From: Candidatus Liberimonas magnetica
Lineage (GTDB): Bacteria > Elusimicrobiota > Endomicrobiia > Endomicrobiales > JAFGIL01
Length of the DNA stretch: 64,000 bases
Assembly (NCBI GenBank): GCA_020523885.1
Contig: JAJAPY010000012.1
Location: 28,145 to 92,144 of the forward strand
Direction of reading: 5' to 3'
The notes under the pieces are model-generated. The model made no database searches. It saw nothing but the letters and a program-made list of their open reading frames with translations, and was not told the DNA's origin. A program made the translations under genes and the position numbers. Positions within the stretch are counted from its first letter, which is position 1. Each line of letters opens with the position of its first letter. Shown piece after piece: positions 43,401 through 58,400 of this stretch.

Positions 43401-46400
43401 AGGGCTGTCGTTCACATAGGACGGGTCGTTGTTCATATAGGACGCTAATTTTTTGTCTGCCGGAAGGCCGAGTTTTTTCGCAAGCTCGGACGGGGTCATC
43501 TTTTCCCATTTGCCGTTATAATATACGGAATAAGATACTGCCTCAGGGCTCTTTTCTTCACCGGGAGTTGGTCCGCTTTTCATCAGGGGTGCGAATATAG
43601 GTGTGGTTATTGCATTAATGAACGTATGTATGAATTTATTTACAGGGTGTCTTTTAAAGGGTATTATTAGCCAGAATACTGCCATTATTGCTATTCCGGT
43701 TATTCTTGCAGCAGCCTGCACTAAGGTAAGGGGGGAAAGTATTATTGCTTTTATCCAGTCAAGCTTTGTTTCAGGTTTTGAATAATGGCCTATAAAGAAA
43801 CTCCAGATGCTCTGCCAATATTCTTTCTTTAATGGGTTAAACGAAAACATCTGTGCTATTTCGTCATATTCTGCTTCGGGCGCATAACTCCAAGACGCCC
43901 AGATCCTGTGGGCACTGTTGATCCAAACTTTCTTATACCACTTTTCTCTCTTATATTTATCACTCCAATTAGCTGCATTGTTGTAATGCTTCTCTTTCAG
44001 GTAATTTTCAAAGGTTCTCGGCTTCATCAATCCTGCTGCTGAAAGAGGTTTGCTTTTACTTGCTTCGCCGGTTACAGGGTGCAAACTAAGGGTTTCAACA
44101 TTATGCCAGGTTACCATATCATCAAATTTGTCTAACTCCACTGTATCAAACGCGGAATACCCTACAAATTCCTGCTCATGCCTTTTGAGTATCTCTTTTA
44201 GCTTTGCATAATCTTCCGGAGGAATATCTTTTACTATGTAAGTAAGTGTAACATGCCCGATAAATGTATTGTCTGTACCAATATCTCCGGGCTGCGGCCT
44301 TAATGCCTCATGCAGACGGTTTCTTATTCCAACAATTGTATCAAGGTCAGCCCTGCTTGCCGGGTGTACGCGCAACATAAGCGATGTACCTGCAGATAAG
44401 GCCAACCCTGAACTAAATATTTCGGCACTTTGGACACCTTCTTTTTCAAGTTCGCCGAATACTTCATTAACAGTGTCTTTGATCCTGCCCGAAGTTTCTT
44501 CATCCGGCCAGGTTTTAATATTGTAGAGAGTCATATGCAAGGTTTCCTGCGGAACGAATGAGAAATATTGTCCCAGGCCCTTATCTTCAAGTTCTTTCTG
44601 CAAATCGCTGCTGAATTTTGCTAATGCTTTATAATGTCTCGTTTCCTTTCCGATGAAATGAACTGCAGACAAGCCAGGGAACGGTTTTGCTTTTCCGTTT
44701 TCTTCATATTTCTTACCGGCTTCCTGGGAAAGCCTGATGTCGTTCGCTTTATAACCAAACCATGCCACGCTTCCATCCATCGGTTCTTCGTATTTTATTA
44801 CGGCAGCATCAGGGGCATCGCTGCATGCATAAATCATTCCGGGAGTTATCTGTTTTTCGTTTTCTTTAATAATTTCGAGTAGTTTAAACCGGTAGGGTTG
44901 GAGTTTCTCCATATAGTTCATGAACCTTTGAATAGAAAATTCACCGTTTTCCGGATTAATAATCTTATCAAGATCCTGACGTAACTTTCCTTCCGGAATT
45001 GTTTTTAGCAGCTCTTTTAAATATTTTAGGATCCAACCCTGTTCATTATGATAGGAAACTGCAGGGCCGTTCATTCTGGATGCGATATTTAAACCTCTGT
45101 AAAACCCTTCAAGCCCCGGGCCTGTTGTCAAAAACGTTCTGCCTGAATCATCAGTGAAACTGTATGTCGCGCCTTCAAACAATGCTTTAATAAGTTTATC
45201 TATATCAAAGTCTGATAACTCTTCCGGTAATCTGACACTGCTTTGTTCAATTGGTTTGCCCAGGTAATCTTCTGGGCCTTTTTCTTTATCGATTACTGCT
45301 TGCGGAGCGGCTTCTGCCTCTTTTCCCAATAATTCCTCTGCAGTGACATAAGTTGTTTGTATGTCCGTAGGAATAAGGATGATCTTCTTATTAGCATTTT
45401 CGACAATTGCAGGATCCAGCTTAACAGCTCTTAAAACATCTATCCTGGACTTAACAGCCTGCTTATCTTTAAGGTCGACACCTGCAATTATTCTTTTAAC
45501 TGCACCCATTATTTTAGGGTCTTCCAATAACTGTTTGTCTTTAATTATGGTTTTAAGCGCCGGCCCCAACTCATCTATTGAAGTGATGCCGCTGGCCAGT
45601 ACGAGTATCGCTATATCTTCAGCTATAAGTTCATCAACAATATCAGGGATGGGTTGAAAATCAATCCAAAATGTGTTTTGAGCAGTTATATTTAGAGTGC
45701 CCCTATCTACAAATTTTCTTAAAAGAAGGTTGTAGACATCAATATAGGTCTCATTGGCATCGTTCGGGGAATCCAGCCTTAAATTCCGGAAAGCATTTAC
45801 TATGAAAGTCGTATAATTAGACGCATTTAGCAACTCGTCCTTTTTGTTACGGGAAATCTTATAAAGGGTATAAAGTTCAGCAGATAATTCATCGGCAAAA
45901 TCAAAGTTTGAACCAAGGTCGTCTTTCTTTACTCCGATGGCGGTATGACCCTTTTCATGCACAACAGTCGTATAAAGAAAAGATTCAAAAGTTACAAGCT
46001 GCGCCTGGTCCTCATCTAGTAACACGTCGGGTACAAGAAGTATTTGAGCTATGGGTTTCATCATGGCAATGAATTTTGCCTTAAGAGCCGTTATATAAAG
46101 CTGGCTTTCAACCTTGCCCCACTTTGTTTCCGTTTCTATCCTGCTCGGTGCAACCATGCCTAAGTCCGGTATATTGGTAAATTTAACATCATACACGACC
46201 TGGTAGGCTCTAAAATCTGTTTTAAAATCCTGCTTTATATCGAATTCTGTAAGGTCAGGTAACCAGCCATCAATTGAGTTTTGTGCGTTTTCGTCTCTTA
46301 CTAAAATCAATATACCCGGAAACATTTTTACACTGCATAGATTGTCCACATAATAATCGCTTACTTCAAAGATCATTGAAAACGGCGGGTTTTCAAGGTT

Positions 46401-49400
46401 TACAAACGCCTTATGAGCTGCTTCTTCAACCCCCAGATAGGTCATATCAAGAAGCGACTGTGACTCAGAGTTTTTTAAGTACTCTTTGTACAAACCCGAC
46501 CTATCAAGTTCTTCTAGCTGTTCAATATCATAAGCCAATAAAAGCGCTGCTTCCCATCGTATATATTCCTTTAATTTATCGTCATTTGTTAAGGCAGCGG
46601 CTTCTAAAAGGTATTTGGCAGCATTTCTTAAACTTTCCTTTATGGCAGGGCCCATTTCTTCATCTTCTGTATAGAGCGTCCCTTCTAATACTTTTGAGCC
46701 GTCTTCATTTTTAGCCCATTTAACAATAGTATGCATGCCGTTGACTACTTGGAATGTCCTGGAGTTATTCTTTACATAGTCCGGTAAGTCTTTAAGAGGG
46801 ATTTGATCCAGTGGTGTTTGAGTTTCATCCTCATGTTCTTTTACATAATTTTCATAGTCTTTTGCAGTAAGGTCTTCAGGCCAATAAGCTTTCCCGGGCA
46901 GATCTTTTTTAGAATCAGGAGCCAAGACTTGTATTATGCGCCTCATTTCCTTACCTGCATTTAGTGACAATTGTAAAGATTTATATTCATTTTCAGGCAG
47001 GTTTAAATCCGCATGCATGTCAACAGGAACATTATACCTGAACGGTTTATAGGGCATTAAATCAAGGATTAAAGAAATAAATGCCTGAATAAGACCATTT
47101 CTTAGGATAGCTCTTTCTTTTGCCCAATCCATAACCCTTAACCTGTTCATTAGATGCTTCAGCTGTTTGAGCTGCTCTTTAGGGCTTAATCTCTTGAACG
47201 GTTCATAAATCAGTATACACCCTTTTTCATCAATAGCGCACAGGCGGCTGCCGTTCTTTGTAATAGGTTTGCCGTTCAAGTATACTTCTGCCTCGGGGAT
47301 AAGGCTATAATAAGCGCTCATTACGATCTTGCCTTTTTCTAAAACAGTTTCTTCTGTTCCGTCTTCATAGCGGAATATAACAGTCCTGTTCTCCGATATC
47401 ACATCAAAATGCGTCCCGGCAGTTTCGTAATTGCTGCCGCGGCTGTAATTGTACCCCATCGCGATATGCATCGTACCGCCTACTTTTTCATCATTTAAAA
47501 GATTTAGTATCATCTTGCCGTTCATGTCCACGCCTATAGCAAATTCACCGATATGCAGCGTATTTTTCTTCCACTGTTCGGCTTCCTCCTGGCTGAGCTC
47601 GCCTTTCTCCAACTGTTCCTGGACTTTTTGTATAGAATCTTTAAATGTTCTCTTTAGCACTTCCGCGGCAACCCCGCCTTCGATCTCATCCAAAATCACG
47701 AAGCCGTCCTTTATATGTAGTGTGATTGGTGCATCAGGATAGATGGTCCAGCCCCCCATCACATCCATAGCACTGTTAATAACAAAAATCCCATTTGTTA
47801 AATTACTGTATTTCTTCGGGCTAATCATAACTTCCATGCCGGGTGCATTACACGTGCCATTAACTGTCTTTGAAGCATCCACGTCGTCTAAGATCGGCTG
47901 CCCGGTAACGTCAAGCTTGAGGCTGTTGCCGTTCTCATCGACAGTTTCTATTATCTTTATTTTTTTTGTCCTGTTCAATAACGCTTTTGTCCATCTGCGG
48001 CCGTTTTTATAATCTGCTGTACCGGCCTGTAAAAACGTTTCCAGGTCTATCCCGGGGCCGTCCACTTCGTCTACTTTTCTCATATTTACTATGTAATCAC
48101 CCAGCTCAAGGTTGATAGCAGGGTCTCCGTAAATCTCTTTCCTGTATGTTCCGTTGCTGGTTGTTTTTGTATCCCAGCCAAACCTGTCTTTATGCAAAGC
48201 TATGTGCTTTACAGGCTTGCTTCCCTTTGGACGCAGCGCTATCCTTTCAAGCACTCCCCTTAACTGGTCATCCATAAGTTCAGGTGTATGTTTTACAGGC
48301 GACAGCACCAGCATAGGGTTTGCACCTTTCTTTTTTGCTGCATCGTATACGCTCATAGCTATCGTGAAACCGTCTTCACTGCCGAAATTTGCCGATACTA
48401 GGACCATGTCGCCTTTTTCTGCATTCGCCAGATTGTCTATAGTAGCTTTAGCTGCTTTTTTTAATTTTTTATCAAAATCAAATATTTTATCAAAAGATGT
48501 CGGGACATCAAGGCCTTTAGCTTTATCCCTTATATCAAACATAATATCATAATGTTTTTCACTAGATATTCTTCCTTTATTAGGTGCAGGCAGCAATTGC
48601 TCTATAGCTTCCCCTTCTCCTATCATAACAACGGGTTTTGCCCCTATTTTAAGCAAACGGTCATAATAGGCCTTTGCAACAGCCAGGCTTTCGGCATTTG
48701 GAGCGGCTAAGATCAGGCATTTTTTGTCTTCTTCTTCATTTGCTTTTATCCATAAGGAAATATGGTCTTCAATTTTCGCTATCATCTCAGGTTCAAGCTC
48801 GATTGTAGGAGTAACCGGAAATTTGTTTTCTTGTTCTTTGGATTCTTCCTGCAGGGTAAACAACCCGCCAAGCTTATCCCCGTATTGCAGCATTACCGTG
48901 TATAGCTCAGAAAGGAGCTTGCTTAACCGTTCTGCTTCATCTATCTTTCCATTAAATTTTAAGTCATGAACCCTCTTGCCTATTTCGTTCTTAAGCTCAA
49001 TGGATATTTTAATAGCTTCACCATATTTGCCTGCTATAGCATAGACCCTGGCCTGGTTTATTAATGCTCTGTATTCTTCTTCTGTTTTGGGGCCGGGTTT
49101 TTCAGCTTCGGATTTTTTCTTTTCTAATATTTTTATAAGGACATTGATAAATTTCAATGTATCCTCAGGTGAACCGGTAATTCCGGCCCGTAACCCGGTA
49201 ACTTTTCTTACAGGGTTATCGTTCCCATCCGGGCCCCAGTCATCGCCTATAAAGACCACGTCTTTAGGGTTGATATGCTGGCTGCTGCAGAACGTAATAA
49301 TGCCGTCGCCCTTGTCTGACGGGCTTACCCATATCCAGGTGTTCCCGGTATTCTTTTCGTGGGTTATAAAGAACGGAATGTTTCCTAATTCATTGACACG

Positions 49401-52400
49401 CGTATGTATTTCTGAAGCAAGGGCTTCGCTGAACTTGTCAGTCGGAATGCAGAGTGCAGTGAGGAGGGGGCCTTTTAAAAAATCCTTAACGTCTTCTTTT
49501 TCATTTAAAAAATTGCTTACGGCATCTTGGAATATCCCTCTTAAGGCGTCCTGCCGGGCCTGGTCAAATACATGTTCAAATACTTTTTCTTCCTTACCGG
49601 TCAATTCGTCCCGGCTTATACCTAAACTGCCGTTAGAAAGAAGTATGAGATGAAACGGAGGTTTTTGGTAAAAAGAATCATCGACTTTTTGAGGCGTCTC
49701 ACGTGCAGTCTGGACTGCGGTTTTGATCAATCTTTTAAGCGTATTAAGATATTCCATCATTTCCTGTGAGGCTGGCTGTTGCGGGTCTACAAGTGTTTTG
49801 TCAATATCGAAAATAATCCATTCCGGTGGGTTTCGTTTTATTGATTCAAGGAGTTTGTCAAGCGGCATCGGTTCAGTATTAACTTCGGTTTTTGTGGCAG
49901 GTTTGGATTTTTCCGGTTTGCCGCTAAAGAATCCCCAAATGCTCTGCCAGAATGCTATCTTAAAAGGCCTTAGCGAAAATATGTTTGATTTTTCAGCATA
50001 TTTTATGCCGGAAGTATATTCTGAACTTGAATAGTCCTGCTTATTTTTTAAGGCAGCCAGAGATGTTTTGTCAGTAGTTTTATCCGTAGTTACAGGTCGC
50101 GCCTGCAAAACAGCGATATTATCTCCACTTACGGCAAATTCAATGTCAAGCGGATAGCCAAAATATTCCTCTAAGGCAACAGCTATAGCGGTCAATTTCT
50201 TTACCTGGTCTTTCGTCAGGCATCGTTTATTTCTTTCTTTCTGGCCAACCGGGAGTTCTTCAGTGCCGGCACTGCCTTTTTTGCTGACAACTTTTACCCT
50301 TTTACTTCCTGTAAACGGGAATTCCAGTTCTTCGCCGTCACTTTTGCGGGATACGTACATGTCTGCCTGCACTGACCCGGATACAACTGGTTCTCCTAAT
50401 CCATACGAAGCATTAATAACTACCTCATCCCTGCCATTAGCTGGATTTACAGTAAATATTACCCCTGCTGAGTTGGCATCTGCCATTTTTTGCACCAGAA
50501 CTGCGGGTTTGACTTCTACTTGAGGAATACCTTGTTCCAGTCTGTATTCTATCCCTCTTGGAAGCCAGAACGACATCCAGTTTTCTTTTATTTTATCAAG
50601 CAGTTCTTCTTTGTTCACGTAAAGATAAGTCTCTGCAGCACCGGCAAAAGCTGCTTTCTGAGTATCCTCCTGCACTGCCGACGACCGTACGGCTAAATAT
50701 TCATTTCCCATCCCGTGATCATTAAGGACATCTAAAATCAATTTTCCAAGTGCGCTATTTTCCGTTAATGTTCCGCGGCTTATTAACGCCCGGATTTTTT
50801 CAGAATATTCTTTAATTGCTCTCTGTTTTCCATTAAAAACTTTAAAAAGTATGGACGGATTACTCAATTTGCCGTCAAGCTCATTTGTCAACTTTCTAAA
50901 CTCATTTTCAAGCCCGTTTTCCTTTAAAAATGTGCCAAAAGCGTCCGTTGCAACGGCCAGGCCATCCGGTACATAGCCGCCTTTTTCCCGGATTATTTTT
51001 AATATTTCTCCGAGTTTTGCTGATTTCCCTCCTACAATACCTGTAAAATCATCATCGATCTCGCCTAAAGAAAACACAGGCCTATTTACCCGGCTTAATT
51101 TTTGGTTTTTGGTTATAGATAATTTTCTCTCTTTTTCTAAGAGTTTTTTGTATAGAAGAGACGCAGCCTGATCTTTTGTGGCAGCCCTCAGCAGCCGGCG
51201 TATTTTAGGTAAATCATCTTCTGTCAGGTCCTTTTGGATTAATTCGTCCGTTTCTTTTATCCATTTTGTATCGGTCTCTTTAAATCTGTTTTTAGCATTA
51301 CTTTTTAAAGCTTCTATTCTTGTTCCAAAATCTGCTAATGCCTTATTATCAATTGATAAAGTAGCGGCTAAACCCGCAGTATAATCATTTTGTTCTTTTA
51401 GGTCAGAGAGCAATTTTTCAGCTTTACCCCTATCTTTAATGTGCTCAAGTTCCTGGCTTGACCTTTCAAACATAGTTTCAAACTCTTCTAAGGCGCTGTC
51501 AAAAAACATTTCCCGGAATGTTTTTATTCTATTTACTGTTTCTTTTGGGAATGTCTGTTTTTCTAACTCCTTTAAAATACTAATTATTTCAGCCCCTTTA
51601 TTGTCTGTTTTAAGCGCAGGGTTTTGCAATGCTTGAATAACTATGAATTCCGCAGCATCTGAAATGGCCTGTATATTTTCCGGTTTTATATTTTTAATAA
51701 ACCATTTTTTTATGTCTTTTGGATTTGCTTTTCCGTTTTCCAGATTAATTATCAATTCATAGGCTTCATTTAATAACTCCTGGCTGTCTTCGCTAAACAC
51801 TAAGACTAACCCTTCTTTACCGTTTACTATAACAATAGCGCCTTCTTTGACGGGCCTATTGACGGATACAACTTCGTTGCTAACCCACAACCCGTGAGAA
51901 TCTTTTTTTGCAGGCCCTGCAGCTTCAATAAACGGGACAGTTAACTCTTCTTTGCCTTCTTTATGCTGCCAATCGGCTCCTGCCATTATTACGGCAGGTA
52001 TCCCGAATTCCCGCGTTGTAATGCCTGCATGGCTCAGTATCCCGCCGCCTGTTGTAACTACAGCCTTTGCGGATTTTATCGCACCTAAATCATCCGGCGT
52101 TGTAAAGGGAACAACAAATATCCTGTTCTTTCTATCCTTTTTTTTGCCTTGTTCGTTATATTTCTTATTGAACGTAACCCGGCCGGTAACCCAGGCATCT
52201 TTTCCTGCTGAGGCAGCTATGCCTTTTATAGTTTTTGCACCCTGTTCTTTTCCTTTTGGAGGAGAACGAAGCAGCTTTTGAGCAAAAACCTTTTGCGGTT
52301 TGCTCGCAGGTTCAGCCGGGGTTACACTAAAACCTTCTTTATTTAATATTCTTATGGTTTGTTCAAGATTAAGAACTTCCGGTTGGCCGCTTGCCTTTTT

Positions 52401-55400
52401 TAATGAGCTTACAGCGTATAATAACCTGCCTGTACCCGGATCTCTCAACCCGTCTATTATCACCCAGTCCCCGGATTCTATTTTAACCTGGCCGCATACA
52501 ACTGCCAGCCTTCCGGCATAACCAGTAACCCTATAGTTTAATAATTCGTTCGGCAATGAACCTATGCTTAACGCCGTTTGCAGCGCTTTATCTTCCTCGT
52601 TAAGTACAGTCCGGATTATCGTTGAAACAGGGTCATAATTGGGATTTTTTTCAGGCACGCCTCTGCCGTTAAGTTTTAATTCGCCTCTAGCCAATGCTTC
52701 TTGCACGGCATTAGTGTAATATTTGTCAATAACTCTTTGTCCAAAATATATACTTTCAGGAATTAAAGGAAGACCCCACTTTCCGAGCGATGAATTCAGC
52801 GTTCTTCGAAGTTCATCTCTTTTGCCGGAATCTTGCTTGTATTTTTTATAACGTTCATATAAAGAAGCACGCATAAAAAATGCAGGATTTCCTTCAGCAA
52901 GATAAATACCGGCCATATCTTCTATAAGTTCTTTTACCGCGGCTATCGCTTTCTTATACACCGTTGTCTTTTTGTTGCTAAGAGCAAAATAAATACCGAA
53001 CAAATCTTCTCCAAATTCTCTTACCTTGGCTATCGCTTTCTTACCCTTCATTGTTTTTTCATCAAGAAAGACTTCCTGGAAGATATCTTGAAATGCAAAA
53101 TCTAAATTACCAGTAAAATGAAAAGCTTTCAAAGCTATTGTCAGTGCATCTTCAAGCTGTTCGGTTCCAATTGCGCCGTGGTCTTTATCTAAAATAGCTT
53201 CAAACATATAACATCTACGGTCCCTATCCAATGCCGCCTCTTCATTAATGCCTGTCTTGATTTTAACATCGAGCCCAAGCCCTTTTAAAACAGAAGCTAA
53301 ATAATAGCGCCTTAATTCATTACTCGCATCGGTCCCGCCTTCAAAATAACGGATTCGCAGGAAACCGCCTTCATCAGGTGCATTTAAGTCACAGGATAAC
53401 TCTATCCTGTGACTTCCCAATTTTAAACTCCAGAAAATGTAATTATCTATTACTACAAAATTCTCATAAGCATAACCTGAGATACCCTTTAAGACTCTTT
53501 CAAATGACTTATTTAATATCCTATTACTACCATCAGTTAAAGGAGTTTCACCCAAATCAGCTATAAAGATCTTATGACCACTTATCGCTATTTCTGTATT
53601 GACAGAAGCGTTTTGTAAGGCTTTATTAACTGCTTCCGTACCTTTTTGATGGATAAAATTTATAAACGAATGGACGCTTTGCAGGTTTGTATCAAGCCTT
53701 GAAACACTTTGCCGTAATTTTGCGGGAAGTTTATCGTTTGGAGATAAAGATTCCCATTCTTTCTCAAGAGATTCTCTTAATTCGTCAAAACTTGCCCTTG
53801 TTTTTTTTGAACCTTTTGGGTCTAATTCTTCAAAAGACTCAAGCATGTTTTCTGTATGGCTAAGGATTCTTTGGGCAACTGCTTTTGTCATAGCGCCATT
53901 AATTAGTTCCAGTGCTGCAAAATTAGAGGCTATCAACCTGTCCTGGAAGTTTCTATATTTATTTCTTAGTTCAGTTTGTTTCTCGCGATCTACATATAAA
54001 GATTGAACACTTATCACTTCTTCTAAAGGTTTTATATCTATGAAATATTCAGTTTGCGGCACACCTGCAACATGGCTTAATAGGTCTTCCTGTTCAGTTG
54101 CTATTTCAAGAGGCGCTGCTGGCACCTGTCCGATAAGCCTGGGGATTATTCTGTCTTTAATAAGTGCAAATATTTCTTCTGGAGGGCTACTGGGTTGTAT
54201 TTTGACGAGATCAGGGTGCATTTCTCCAAAAGTAACAACTCTTCCTTCCAATTTAGGAAATTTCAATAAAATATTGTTTCTAATGCCTTCATCTGCCACT
54301 ATGAAAATATCCGAATCTTCAAGGTTTCTGTCAAAAGGCTTTGAGTGAAAGGAAGCAATGAGGGATTCGTCTATATCGGAATTTACTAAAAGGGATTTTG
54401 CATAGGGATCAAGAGACCTGTGTTCATTATCGTCTATGCCCGGTACAAACACATCCGCATCCAAGCCGGCAGATTCTACGGTTACGTTTACTTTATTAAG
54501 TTTTTTTATACCGTCTTTTAAAAGGATATCAGCTATAGCGCTTCTCATCATATTTTGGGAACATACAAAACAGACCTTTACCTGGTCATCTTTTGAAATC
54601 CGCTTTGTTATGCTGTCAATAAGCTCCTGGCGCTTTTTAGCTTTTAATGCCTTATCTTCCGCGCTCTCCGGCACCGTTGAAATGCCTATCGCGCTTAAAA
54701 GGTCAGCTGCGACCGGTTTATAAAAAGGTTTGCCTGACAATCTAATCAACTCATAATAAAGGTTAATATTAAGGTTTTCATCCTTGCAGAATCTCTCTAT
54801 CTCATCATCGGAAAGCTCGTTGTTATAAGCCGGGTTATATTCAGGATCTTTCTGAATAAACATTCTAACTAGTTTGATTGTATAAATAGATTTATTATAA
54901 TCTTTTTCTTCCAAACCTTTCAGGTATGCTTTTAAAAGGGCAGGCCTGTCCTTTATGGTCTCAGGTTGCGCCGCGAGATAACCGGCATATAGGCCTTTTA
55001 TTATCTCGATGCAGTCGTCTACATCGTCATCATTTACAGGATGGTTATCAGCCCTTATAAGGTTTTTCTTCATGTCTTCTCTTTTGCTTTCGAGCAGATG
55101 TACAATTTCAGTAATTCCTGCAGACCTTGATTCAGCCATGATCTTTCTTGCGCCCGGTGTAAGGAATTTATTAGGATTTTTTTGCAGCCAGCCCTTATAG
55201 ACCAGATCAGTAAGCCCGTCTGAATCTTGCCAAGAATATTTTGGATTTAAAAGAGCTTGTACTCTGGCCCGTACTCCGGACTCAACGTCTAAGCTTCTGT
55301 CATAAAATAAAAGGTTAGGGTCATGGACCCAGTTCCGGTAAATCCTTTCAAGGTCAAAGGTGGCGGCAAAAATGTCGGCATCGCGCAAAAATTGTGCTTC

Positions 55401-58400
55401 CGGCAATGTTTTATAAAATTTATTATTTTGTGAAACGGATTTGTCATGGAACCTGATAATTGATACGATCTGAACGATATCTTCCCGGCTAAGAGTAGCA
55501 TCTTTTTTAAGGATGGCACTCGCGCACAGTGATGAATTTTTATAATGGTCTCCGCGAAGTACTATTGTGGATATGTCGTGAAGGATAACTCCGTATATTA
55601 ATCTTTTAAAATTAATATTTTTAATAGTAGCTTTGATTTTGTCTTCCGGGGTATTCTCAAGAATTTGAACGATGTAGCCAAGCACCGTTAAAATATGCAT
55701 AACAGCATGGTCTTCATTTATGCTTCTGTTTGTATAATAGCGCTTAAAAAGATGCACCGGGTACCATTTTAGCATTGCAGCTAGGCAGGCATCCCAAATG
55801 GGGATAATGTTTAAATCCGGGTCTAATTTTTTTAATCTTTTGTCATACTCTTCTATCCTAGAATCAATCGTTTCCTTGGCTGCTGCTATTACCGTGTCAT
55901 CTTTTGCGAGATCGTTTAGCGCGGTATTGTTTGGTTTTTCATTTACAATATTGTTAAACAGAATGTTTTCGTTATTTCTTTTCTCTTTAGTGCTTTTATC
56001 CCCGCTTGTGAAATATTCTTTTGATAACTCGAATAATTCTTGGTCGCTCAGGTCTTTTTCTTTTATGGCCATAACGGCATTTCTTACTTTGATTTGATCT
56101 AAGATAGTTTTGTTCGTAAGGAAATGGCTTAACAGGTCAAACGAAATGAGGATCCTTAACCAGTATTCATTGCTTGAATGAAGCGTGTCTGCGCTCTTTT
56201 TATGCTTTAATATTAGTCTTTGAACGGTTTCTGGATATTGGGCTAATACTTCTTTTTCTATGCCGTCAATTGTTTCTGTATCTTTTAAGGCAGGGTCATC
56301 TTCAATGTCAGCTATCAACCCGTCACCGGTAATAATATTGATATCCGAGGCAAATTTTGCAGTTATTCTTATAAAATCATGTATGTTGCCCAAAGCCGCT
56401 TTTAAAGTTGCATTTGTCAGTTTAGTAGTGTTTATCAGTGCATCAAGCGCTCCTTTATAAGCGCCTGGAACAAAGTTATTCAGCTCAGCTTGAACATATT
56501 TAATATGATTTTTATCTTCGTTTTCTGCCAATTTTATCCGGGTCCCATTTTCAAAAGATATTGTTTCTAAAGCAGGATCAAACACTACCTTAACCCCTAT
56601 ACTCTTTTCTATTTCTTCAACTAATTTTACCCTGTCCGTGATTTTTGCTTCTCTTAATGTCTTATTTACTGAATTTAGCACAAGTTCAAATAACTTTTGG
56701 GAAGATAATTGAGATGCGAGGCCAAGAGCCAGTTTTGAGTTCTGAGTTACAAGTTTTGAGTATTGAGTTATTGAAAGGTCTTTTTCTGAACTCTGAACTA
56801 AGAACTCTGAACTGTAGTTTTTCGCTTGTTCTTTTGCGAGTTCTTCATAAATTCTAGTTGAAAATTTAGTGTCTTTTGTGATATTGGGAGTTATTGCAAG
56901 GTAAGATATCCCACGTTCTTTTAGTATTTTTTTAAGCCCGTCTGTATGAAAACCTCCGGTGACCATAACCACGATTTCGGAGTCTTTCAGTAGGTCTGCA
57001 ATTGAATTCTTAGCCTTTGCTCCAGAGTTCGCTGTCTTTTCTATATTTGCCTTGCGGTCTACCATGTTTAAAACTTCAGCGAAATACTTCCTTGCTTTAG
57101 TAAAATCCTTGGCAGAAACCGCAGCTTTTCCTTTACTAATACATTTGTTGATCTTGTCTTCAATAGGAGCTATTTCTGTTATGTTCTTAATAAAAAACTC
57201 GTTCCTATTACAGTTAGTTTTGTAAAATTCATCAAGCAGAGTAAAATCCTCTGAAAGGTCCAGTATCCGGTTCTTATAAGCATATTTACCCCAGATGGCC
57301 TTAAACTTATCGAACCTCAGGATAAAGTATTCGTAGTCTTCCGCTGATAAGGTGTTTGAGAGGTAATCCTTAAAATAAACAAAAAAATCAGATAAGAACG
57401 ACACTTCAAGTTCGCTGATGTTGTTGGATAAAGCCAGCCTTATATCTTCGGTTATTCTTTTTTCTTCATCAATGAGGGCAAAGGTGTTGATCTGGCGGCT
57501 TTGCTTGGTATACTCAAAGAATTTGCAAAGCTCCGGGAACTGAAGGGCCAGCGGTTTAGCCGGCCCGTCTGCCAGCTGTGCGAGATAAATATACAATTCA
57601 TTGGGTTTTGAGAAATTCTCTGTTTTTGAAAGAAGCGAACTGTAAACGTTGTAGGGCAACTTTGATTTGAGCGCCTGCAGGAACAACTGCATTTGAGCGG
57701 TTATCTTTTTATATTTGAGTTCCTTTGCCAGGCCTAAGAGCCTGATATAATTTTCTATATTAGGGTAGTTATCCATGCTTATGTTTAGGATACTGTTGAA
57801 TTTATCTGGAGATCTGTTTATCGTATGGACATATTTGGCAAGTGTTGAATAGTATTTCTGGCTGGATATAGTTCCGTCTTTGTGCTTTTGAACGATGCTG
57901 TTAAAATCTTTATTTTTTGAACTTAAGTACCTGGCCCTCATGTACTGCAAATCACGATCGAGTTCTTTAGTTTTATTCTTAAAATACTCTTGTTTTTCAA
58001 TGATTTTTCCAAGTCTTACCAGGTTTTCCTTGTGGCTCTTTTCATCATCCATACCTTTAAGCAGGTTAGGCTTGTTAGCCTTAACGGAATAATATTCACT
58101 GCCGGTAAGTTTACCTTGATCAAGGAGGTTTTCTAATATCTCCTTCTTGAGGTCTTTGTTTTGGATGTTGGAAAGCCAGGAAGTGTCTACATCCCCATAG
58201 GCACCTTCCACATGTACTTTACTAAGGTTATATTTTTTGTCTAAAGCAGATAGGATCTTGCTGATATTCCTTTGAACTTCAGGATTGCAGTGCAGGTCTT
58301 GTATGTTAATAACCAGCGGATAACGTGTAGCAGACAGCGTAGCCATAGGTTCAATTTCTTTACCATCAATTCTATCCGCTTCACGCTCTACGCTATGCGC

